The notes under the pieces are model-generated. The model saw only the letters and a list, made by a program, of their open reading frames with translations, ran no database searches and was not told where the DNA came from. From an uncultured Porphyromonadaceae bacterium (GTDB lineage Bacteria > Bacteroidota > Bacteroidia > Bacteroidales > Muribaculaceae), in NCBI GenBank assembly GCA_937921035.1, contig CALEUL010000025.1:1-64000 (forward strand): a DNA stretch of 64,000 nt. The letters run 5' to 3'. Positions 57,705 through 64,000 of this stretch are shown here, in pieces (position 1 is the stretch's first letter; each line of letters opens with the position of its first letter). The position numbers and the translations under genes were made by a program.

Positions 57705-60700
57705 ATGAACAAGATACTGTCGCTGTTGACATTGACAGCAGCTTTTGCAGCCTCGGCACAGACCTCGGCACCCCAGTGGATGCGCGACGCAAAGATTTCG
57801 CCCGACGGCAGCCAGATAGCTTTCACATACAAAGGCGATATCTTCACCGTACCCGTCCAGGGCGGCGAGGCTCACCGCGTAACATCGCAGACAAGCTACG
57901 AAGAACATCCGATATGGAGCCCGGACAGCAAAACGATAGCCTTTGCATCTGACCGCTACGGCAACATGAACATATTCACCGTTCCGGCCGACGGCAAAGG
58001 CGAATGGAAACGCATCACATTCACATCCAAGGGCGAGCTTCCCGAAGCGTTCACCCCCGACGGCAAATCCATTCTGTACTCTGCGGCCATCCAGGACCCT
58101 GCCTCGAGCGCACTGTACCCCACGGGGCGCATGACGGAAGTATACTCGGTTCCCGTAACCGGCGGCGCTCCCACACAGCTGTTCGCCACACCGGCACGCG
58201 AAATATGCTGGTCGCCCGACGGCAAGAGCTTCCTGTACCAGGATGTAAAGGGATTCGAGAACACATGGCGCAAGCACCATACCTCGTCGGTAACACGCAA
58301 CATTCTGCGCTACACACCGGCAACAGGCAAACACACTCCCGTAGTTACGAACCCGGGTGAGGACCTCAGCCCCGTTGATGCCGGCGAATATATCTATTTC
58401 CTCAGCGAGCGCGCTCCGCAGAAATCGCTGAACGTGTACCGCGCGCCGGCCTCCAATCCTGCCGACGCCAAAGCCATCACCGACTTCAAAAAACATCCGG
58501 TACGCTTCCTCAGCCGTGCCGAAAACGGCACTCTGGCATTCACATACGACGGCGAGCTTTACACTTTGGCCGATACCAAGGGCGCAAAGCCCCGCAAAGT
58601 GAAGGTGAGCATCAACGCCGACTTTCCCGACGAGACACGCATGCTGTCGTCGTCGTCAGGCGCCCGCAATGCCACACCGTCGCCCGACGGCAAGCAGATA
58701 GCCTTCACATACCGCGGCGACGTGTATGTAACATCCGTTGAATATCCCACCACAAAACAGATTTCCAACACTCCGGAGTCCGAAGAAAACCTGTGCTGGG
58801 GCAACGACTCCACACTCTACTACGCGAGCGAGCGCGACGGCAAGGCAAATATCTACAAAGCGACCTTCAACAAGTCGCTGGACGAGCCCGACTTCGCCCA
58901 CGCCACCGTAATAACCGAGGAAGCGGTATTCAAGGCCGACGGCCACGAACGCAATGTGCCCGAGATGTCGCCCGACGGCAAGAAACTCGGTTTCATTCTC
59001 GACCGTAACAAATTGTGCTACATGGATGTTAAGAGCGGCAAGGTTACACAGCTCACCGACGGTTCCACATACCGCCACCGCAACGGCGGCTTCAACTACT
59101 ACTGGTCGCCCGATTCCCGGTGGATCGCACTGGAGATTATCGACCGCAAGCACGACCCCTACAGCGACATCGCCCTTATCAACGTTGCCGACGGAACTAT
59201 CACAAACATCACCAACAGCGGCTATTTCGACGCCTCGCCGCGGTGGATTATGGACGGTAACGCACTTATGTTCGCCTCCGAACGCTACGGCATGCGCAAC
59301 CACGCCTCCTGGGGCTCGCAGATGGATGTTTTCTTCGTGTTCATGAATCAGGAAAGCTACGACCGCTTCCGCATGAGCAAAGAGGAACGCGAAATCTACG
59401 ATAAAAAGAAGGAGGAACAGAAGAAAGCGGCCAAGAAAGCCGAAAAGGACGCCAAAGACAGCAAAAAGGACGACAAGAAGAAAGACGACAAAAAGAAGGA
59501 CGACAAGGAAAAAGAGGAAGTGGAGCCTATCGTTGTCGAACTGGCCGGTATCTCCGACCGCCAGATGCGCATCACCCCGCTTTCCACGGACCTTATCGAC
59601 GCCATCGTAGACAAAGACGGAGAGAACCTCTATTTCACCAGCCAAGCCGACAACGGCGCCTTCATCTGGAAAGTGGACCTCAACAGCAGAGACCTGTCGA
59701 TGGAACGCCGTTTCAGCGACAGCAGAGCATCTTTCGCCAAATCGAAAGACGGCAAGATGTTCCTCCTGGGCAGCTCGTTCAATAAATTCGGACCGGCTCT
59801 CAAATCCATAAGCTACCGCGCCGAAAAGAAACTCGACCCAGCTGCCGAACGCCGCTATATCCTCGACTATGTGGAACGCGAGGAAGCCGAACGGTTCTAT
59901 GTGCCCACCATGCACGGCGTTGACTGGAAGGCGATGGTTGCCGACTACCGCAAGTACCTGCCGCACATCAACAACAACTACGATTTCGCCGAAATGCTGA
60001 GCGAACTACTCGGCGAGCTCAACGTGAGCCATACCGGCGCGTCGTACTACGGCGGCTCGGCCACGGCCGCACCGGAAAGCTCGGCTGCGCTGGGCGCGTT
60101 ATACGACCTCACATACACCGGCAAGGGCGCACGCATCGCCGAAGTGCTTGCAAAATCGCCTCTCGCCGCAGTGTCTCCCGCCGTAAATCCCGGCGACATT
60201 GTACTTAAGATTAACGGACAGGCCGTTACCGACGAAATGCCCGTAGACCGGCTGCTGTCCAACCTTGCCGGCAAGCGCACTCTGGTTACAGTACAGGCAG
60301 CGGACAAGAGCACACGCGATATTGTGCTGAAACCGATCAGTGCGGGACGCCAGAACTCGCTTCTGTACGACAGATGGGTTAAGCAGCGCGCACACGATGT
60401 TGACAGCCTTTCCAACGGGCGCCTCGGCTATGTACATATCAGCTCGATGGACGACGATTCGTTCCGCAAAGTATATTCCGACCTTCTGGGCAAGTATAAC
60501 GACCGCGAAGGCGTGGTTATCGACATCCGCTGGAACGGGGGCGGACGCCTCCACGAGGATATCGAGGTACTTCTCAGCGGCAGCAAATATTTCACCCAGG
60601 AAATCCGCGGCGAGGAAACCTGCGACATGCCTTCGCGCCGCTGGAACAAACCGTCGATCATGCTCATGGCCGAACCCTGCTACTCCAACGCCCACGGCAC

Positions 60701-60980
60701 ACCCTGGGTATATAAGAACCGCGGCCTCGGCAAGCTTGTGGGCATGCCCGTTCCCGGAACAATGACCTCGGTGAACTGGGTTACCACACAGGACCCCTCC
60801 ATCGTATTCGGTATTCCCGTGATAGGCTACCGACTGCCCGACGGCTCCTTCCTGGAGAACCAGCAGCTGGAGCCCGACATCAAAGTAGCCAACGATCCCG
60901 AAATGATCGTTACCGGCGTAGACCAGCAGCTTAAAGCCGCAGTAGACGAACTTCTAAAAGAAATCGACAGCAAAAAATAG
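57705..60980 (+). CDS. Tricorn-like S41 protease, exported
   Basis: The 1091-residue protein has a signal peptide (about 1-17, ending ASA), two WD40/TolB-like beta-propeller regions (about 20-330 and 330-690, with repeats such as ISPDGSQIAFTYKGDIF, WSPDSKTIAFASDRYG and SPDGKQIAFTYRGDVY), a PDZ domain (about 790-870, VNPGDIVLKINGQAVT) and an S41 protease domain (about 890-1080). The nucleophile is probably the serine in PCYSNAHGTP, followed by LGKLVGMPVPGTMTSV as in tricorn core proteases. Unlike archaeal tricorn it is exported, so it should process peptides in the periplasm. A striking Lys/Asp stretch (about 566-607) is inserted between propeller and protease. The kinase gene follows after nine bases. 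Confidence 0.9.
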   Translation: MNKILSLLTLTAAFAASAQTSAPQWMRDAKISPDGSQIAFTYKGDIFTVPVQGGEAHRVTSQTSYEEHPIWSPDSKTIAFASDRYGNMNIFTVPADGKGEWKRITFTSKGELPEAFTPDGKSILYSAAIQDPASSALYPTGRMTEVYSVPVTGGAPTQLFATPAREICWSPDGKSFLYQDVKGFENTWRKHHTSSVTRNILRYTPATGKHTPVVTNPGEDLSPVDAGEYIYFLSERAPQKSLNVYRAPASNPADAKAITDFKKHPVRFLSRAENGTLAFTYDGELYTLADTKGAKPRKVKVSINADFPDETRMLSSSSGARNATPSPDGKQIAFTYRGDVYVTSVEYPTTKQISNTPESEENLCWGNDSTLYYASERDGKANIYKATFNKSLDEPDFAHATVITEEAVFKADGHERNVPEMSPDGKKLGFILDRNKLCYMDVKSGKVTQLTDGSTYRHRNGGFNYYWSPDSRWIALEIIDRKHDPYSDIALINVADGTITNITNSGYFDASPRWIMDGNALMFASERYGMRNHASWGSQMDVFFVFMNQESYDRFRMSKEEREIYDKKKEEQKKAAKKAEKDAKDSKKDDKKKDDKKKDDKEKEEVEPIVVELAGISDRQMRITPLSTDLIDAIVDKDGENLYFTSQADNGAFIWKVDLNSRDLSMERRFSDSRASFAKSKDGKMFLLGSSFNKFGPALKSISYRAEKKLDPAAERRYILDYVEREEAERFYVPTMHGVDWKAMVADYRKYLPHINNNYDFAEMLSELLGELNVSHTGASYYGGSATAAPESSAALGALYDLTYTGKGARIAEVLAKSPLAAVSPAVNPGDIVLKINGQAVTDEMPVDRLLSNLAGKRTLVTVQAADKSTRDIVLKPISAGRQNSLLYDRWVKQRAHDVDSLSNGRLGYVHISSMDDDSFRKVYSDLLGKYNDREGVVIDIRWNGGGRLHEDIEVLLSGSKYFTQEIRGEETCDMPSRRWNKPSIMLMAEPCYSNAHGTPWVYKNRGLGKLVGMPVPGTMTSVNWVTTQDPSIVFGIPVIGYRLPDGSFLENQQLEPDIKVANDPEMIVTGVDQQLKAAVDELLKEIDSKK

Positions 60981-60989
60981 ACCGACACC

Positions 60990-61829
60990 ATGAACATCAT
61001 CGCCGAAAGTAGTACCACACGCACCGAATGGGCACTGGTAGACGGGAAGGAAATAGTGGAACATGCCTTCACCAAGGGCCTGAATCCGTTCTTTCAGTCG
61101 CGGCGCGAGATTTCCCATACAGTAAGGCTCGAGCTACCGGAAGCCTTCTTCCGGCGCCGCTGGAACCACGTATACTTCTACGGCGCCGGCTGCGCCAACA
61201 AAGAGAAGTGCAAGATAATGGAATCGTCGCTTGTTGCGCAATTCAAGACGCCAGTAACCGTAGAGAGCGACCTACTCGGCGCCGCCCGCGGGCTGCTTGT
61301 GCGCCAGACCGGACTTGCCTGCATTATCGGCACGGGCTCCAACTCGTGCCTGTACAATGGCCATGAGATAGTGAAGAATGTTGCCTCGCTGGGCTTTGTG
61401 CTCGGCGACGAGGGCTCCGGCGCCTACATGGGCAAACTGTTCATCGCCGACATGCTCAAGGGCATAGCCCCCAAGGACCTGTCGCAGGCGTTCTGCGAAA
61501 AGTTCATGGTAACGCCCAACATCCTGATGGACGACGTCTACACGCGCCCTATGGCGGGCCGCACCCTGTCGCACTACTCCACCTTCCTGGCCGAACATCT
61601 GGATAACGCCTATGTCTACCGGTTGGTATACAACTCGTTCATGAGTTTCTTCGAACGCAACATCGCAGCCTACGACTACAAGCAGCAGCCAGTGTCGTTC
61701 GTCGGCTCTACAAGTGTTGTTTTCGAGGACGTGCTTCGCCGCGCGGCCGCCGACTTCGGAATAAGCATAAACAAAATCATACGGTATTCCATGCCTGGCC
61801 TTGTAGAATTCCACTCCACCGAGGAGTAA
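60990..61829 (+). CDS. BadF/BadG-type ATPase, probable amino-sugar kinase
   Basis: The 279-residue cytoplasmic protein has the ASKHA fold of the BadF/BadG/BcrA/BcrD family: the first phosphate loop near the start (ESSTTRTEWALV), the GAGCANKEKC segment, the second phosphate loop CIIGTGSNSCLYNG and the adenosine motif VGSTSVVFEDVLRRAA. Close relatives phosphorylate N-acetylglucosamine or N-acetylmuramic acid, and the LGDEGSGAYMGK motif is typical of that group. It starts nine bases after the protease gene; together they could recycle cell-wall-derived material, but the substrate is inferred. Confidence 0.85.
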   Translation: MNIIAESSTTRTEWALVDGKEIVEHAFTKGLNPFFQSRREISHTVRLELPEAFFRRRWNHVYFYGAGCANKEKCKIMESSLVAQFKTPVTVESDLLGAARGLLVRQTGLACIIGTGSNSCLYNGHEIVKNVASLGFVLGDEGSGAYMGKLFIADMLKGIAPKDLSQAFCEKFMVTPNILMDDVYTRPMAGRTLSHYSTFLAEHLDNAYVYRLVYNSFMSFFERNIAAYDYKQQPVSFVGSTSVVFEDVLRRAAADFGISINKIIRYSMPGLVEFHSTEE

Positions 61830-61945
61830 CGTATTGCCGAAGGTAGCAATTTTGTCCATTGGACAGGACATTTTTCAGACATTACGCACCAATATCGTGA
61901 ATTTGCACGATTAGGAACTATTTTTGGTCAAATTTCACCTCTTTT

Positions 61946-61978
61946 AAAATGCCGCATGCTTGTGCATGTGGCATTTTT
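61946..61978 (+). terminator. Intrinsic terminator before galK
   Basis: A 14-bp stem with one G-T pair (61946-61959 with 61964-61977) and a TTGT loop is followed by T. The -33 element of the galK promoter (TTG 61960-61962) is in its loop. Confidence 0.85.
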
Positions 61979-61990
61979 GTTTTAATTTTG
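61960..61990 (+). promoter_or_regulatory. galK promoter nested in the terminator
   Basis: TTG (61960-61962), a 20-base spacer and TAATTTTG (61983-61990) match consensus. Transcription should begin near 61997, giving a leader of about 78 bases. Confidence 0.7.
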
Positions 61991-62074
61991 AAGCAGATAA
62001 ACAACCTTCCCCAAAGATTCATTATCAATAACAATCAATAATATTCATAACTAAAATAAATTCACCGAAACCCC

Positions 62075-63223
62075 ATGAAACTTCAGGAAAAAATCGACAA
62101 AACCTTCGAAGAGCGCTTCGGAGGCCACGGAACAGTTTATGCATCAGCAGGCCGCATCAATCTTATCGGCGAACATACCGACTATAACGGCGGATTTGTA
62201 TTCCCCGGCGCAATCGACAAGGTAATCATGGCCGAAATCCGCGCCAACGATACCGAAACCGTTCGTGTATACTCTATCGACATCGACGACTATGCAGAAT
62301 TCGGCCTTAACGAAGCCGACGCCCCCGAGGCATCGTGGGCACGCTATATATTCGGTGTCTGCCGCGAAACAATCAAGCGCGGCGGCAAAGTTGAAGGCTT
62401 CGACGCCGTATTCGCCGGCAACGTGCCCCTTGGTGCAGGCCTCAGCTCCTCGGCAGCCCTGGAATCGTGCTTCGCCTACGCACTCAACGACATGTTCAAC
62501 GGCAACAACATCGATAAGTTTGAGCTCGCACGCATCGGCCAGTCCACCGAACACAACTACTGCGGTGTGAACTGCGGCATCATGGACCAGTTTGCCAGCG
62601 TATTCGGCAAAAAAGACCATCTGATGCGTCTTGACTGCCGCTCGATGGAATTCGAATACTTCCCCTTCAAGGCCGACGGCTACACCCTTGTTCTCGTCGA
62701 CTCCGTCGTTAAGCACGAACTTGCCGACTCGCCCTACAACAAACGCCGCGCCAGCTGCGAGCGCGTTGCAAAACGCCTGGGCATCGAAACACTTCGCGAC
62801 GCCGACATGGCCATGCTCGAAGCCATAAAGAGCGACATCACCGCAGAGGATTACTTCCGCGCAAAATTCGTCATAGAGGAAAAAGACCGCGTTCTCGCTG
62901 TATGTGACGCCCTCAACAAAGGCGATTTCGAAACCGTAGGCCGCTGTATGTACGAAACACACCACGGACTGTCGAAGGACTATGAAGTAAGCTGCGAGGA
63001 ACTCGACTTCCTCAACGACATCGCAAAAGAATGCGGCGTAACTGGCTCGCGCATCATGGGCGGCGGCTTCGGCGGCTGCACCATCAACCTTGTAAAGGAC
63101 GAACTACTTCCTCACTTCCTCGACGAAGCCAAGGCCCGCTTCAACAAAGCATACGGCCACGAGCCCAAAATCTACGAAGTTATCATCAGCGACGGCGCCC
63201 GCAAGATCGCCGACGCCCAATAA
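62075..63223 (+). CDS. galK: Galactokinase
   Basis: GalK phosphorylates galactose to galactose 1-phosphate, the first step of the Leloir pathway. The 382-residue protein has the galactokinase signature GRINLIGEHTDYNGGFVFPG (near residue 28), the GHMP ATP motif NVPLGAGLSSSAALES (near residue 116), the catalytic aspartate region NYCGVNCGIMDQFASVFG and the C-terminal GSRIMGGGFGGCTINLV. galE begins 16 bases after the stop, so the two form an operon; a galactose 1-phosphate uridylyltransferase is not in view and may lie further right. Confidence 0.96.
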   Translation: MKLQEKIDKTFEERFGGHGTVYASAGRINLIGEHTDYNGGFVFPGAIDKVIMAEIRANDTETVRVYSIDIDDYAEFGLNEADAPEASWARYIFGVCRETIKRGGKVEGFDAVFAGNVPLGAGLSSSAALESCFAYALNDMFNGNNIDKFELARIGQSTEHNYCGVNCGIMDQFASVFGKKDHLMRLDCRSMEFEYFPFKADGYTLVLVDSVVKHELADSPYNKRRASCERVAKRLGIETLRDADMAMLEAIKSDITAEDYFRAKFVIEEKDRVLAVCDALNKGDFETVGRCMYETHHGLSKDYEVSCEELDFLNDIAKECGVTGSRIMGGGFGGCTINLVKDELLPHFLDEAKARFNKAYGHEPKIYEVIISDGARKIADAQ

Positions 63224-63238
63224 ATACAATATATTCTT

Positions 63239-64000
63239 ATGTCCCAGTACAAAGATACAGTACTTGTAAGCGGCGGCGCCGGATATATCGGCACGCACAC
63301 CACAGTAGCCCTTATCGAAGCCGGCTATGACGTGGTAATGATCGACAATTTCTCCAACTCGGAACCCTCGGCTATCGAAGGCGTAGAAAAGATTGTAGGC
63401 CGCAAGGTTACATTCGAAGAAGTTGACACCTGCGACATCAACGCGCTCCGCGGTGTTTTCCAGCGCCACGAATTCAGCACTGTAATACATTTCGCCGCAT
63501 ACAAAGCAGTTGGCGAATCCATGAGCGAACCGCTTAAATATTACCAGAACAACCTGGTTTCGTATATGAATATCCTCCAGCTGATGAAGGAATTCAAGCG
63601 CCCCAACGTTCTGTTCTCGTCGTCGGCAACCGTATATGGCGACGCCGAAGTTCTGCCCGTTACCGAACAGACACCACGTCAGCCCGCGACATCGCCCTAC
63701 GGCAACACAAAACAGATTGCCGAAGACATCCTTCACGACTGCTGCCGCGCCTACGAGGGCTTCTACGGCATCGCCCTGCGCTACTTCAACCCCATCGGCG
63801 CACATCCCAGCGCACTGATAGGCGAACTTCCGCGCGGTGTGCCCAACAACCTTGTGCCTTTCATCACCCAGACAGCCGCCGGCATCCGCGAATGCCTGTC
63901 CGTATTCGGCAACGACTACAACACCCCTGACGGCACCTGCCTACGCGACTACATCGACGTTGTCGACCTTGCCAAGGCCCACGTGGCAGCCGTAAACCGT
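63239..64000 (+). CDS. galE: UDP-glucose 4-epimerase (3' end outside window)
   Basis: GalE interconverts UDP-galactose and UDP-glucose with bound NAD. The first 254 residues are present: the Rossmann NAD motif VSGGAGYIGTHTTV, the DNFSNSEPSAIEGV segment, the AAYKAVGESMSEPLKYYQNN segment, the catalytic serine/tyrosine pair in SSSATVYGDAEV and YGNTKQIAEDIL (Y-x-x-x-K), and LRYFNPIGAHPSALIGE. The frame is open to the last base of the window, so about 90 further residues are expected beyond it. It directly follows galK and shares its promoter. Confidence 0.95.
   Translation, partial: MSQYKDTVLVSGGAGYIGTHTTVALIEAGYDVVMIDNFSNSEPSAIEGVEKIVGRKVTFEEVDTCDINALRGVFQRHEFSTVIHFAAYKAVGESMSEPLKYYQNNLVSYMNILQLMKEFKRPNVLFSSSATVYGDAEVLPVTEQTPRQPATSPYGNTKQIAEDILHDCCRAYEGFYGIALRYFNPIGAHPSALIGELPRGVPNNLVPFITQTAAGIRECLSVFGNDYNTPDGTCLRDYIDVVDLAKAHVAAVNR

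Noticed and set aside
1..64000. CRISPR arrays, tRNA genes, complete rRNA genes, replication origin
   Set aside because: I found no regularly spaced repeats, no cloverleaf with a recognisable T-loop (GGTTCGAATC at 88-97 is isolated, without the remaining arms), and no dnaA boxes beside gyrB. A covariance search would be needed to exclude unusual small RNAs.

Overview
The window looks like a chromosome segment from a gut Bacteroidales, most likely a Muribaculaceae-type genome. The supports are a SusC/SusD locus, about two dozen matches to the Bacteroidota promoter form TTTG/TTG - 19 to 21 bases - TAnnTTTG, almost no Shine-Dalgarno sequences, a long S16 protein, the NagB-like/PIG-L fusion typical of Bacteroides relatives, and a radical SAM/lipoprotein pair known mainly from this phylum. 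The family-level call is an inference from gene content; no 16S sequence is present. Most of the window is GC-balanced housekeeping DNA, with AT-rich accessory patches at about 7.2-10.9 kb and 53.2-56.9 kb.

Layout: 1-690 is a gene-free divergent control region with two matching leftward promoters (possibly for an rRNA operon outside the window) and the gyrB promoter. 0.7-7.1 kb holds gyrB, rnr-folB, ndk and an M23/LysM peptidase. 7.1-10.9 kb is a decayed accessory island: a possible group II intron relic, small AT-rich exported or membrane proteins, a gene frameshifted at an (AT)6 tract, a truncated secreted-protein gene, and an IS4-type element sitting in the loop of a REP-like palindrome. 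10.9-11.9 kb is a divergent cupin/HxlR pair. 12.0-22.7 kb is a beta-glucan polysaccharide utilisation locus on the minus strand: membrane-spanning regulator, SusC, SusD, a surface glycan-binding protein with two related modules, GH16 and GH5. A strong terminator-like hairpin lies between the binding and enzyme genes.

22.9-32.9 kb carries ppdK, the NagB-like/PIG-L fusion, a radical SAM/SPASM enzyme overlapping its putative lipoprotein partner, a degenerate LytM protein with a VanZ-like protein, a DUF5606 protein, a Yip1-like protein and smpB. 33.0-45.2 kb carries a large secreted protein with a sorting-type C-terminus, an amino-acid:cation symporter, mutS2, a two-gene chromate-type transporter, an ATP-grasp ligase overlapping folC, a SulP transporter and a tiny lipoprotein. 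45.3-51.5 kb is rpsP, then the ileS-dksA-lspA-DUF4296 run. 51.5-56.9 kb holds a TPR/HTH regulator followed by three AT-rich exported orphans. 57.0-64.0 kb has a phosphoesterase, a tricorn-like protease, a BadF-type sugar kinase, galK and the start of galE.

The best candidates for undescribed biology are the radical SAM/lipoprotein pair (27981-29509), the IS and REP-palindrome relationship, the AT-repeat frameshift, the hairpin inside the glucan operon, the exactly palindromic divergent promoter at 37107-37145, and the ATP-grasp/folC pairing. All functional calls rest on reading the sequence and recalled family knowledge; no search was run.
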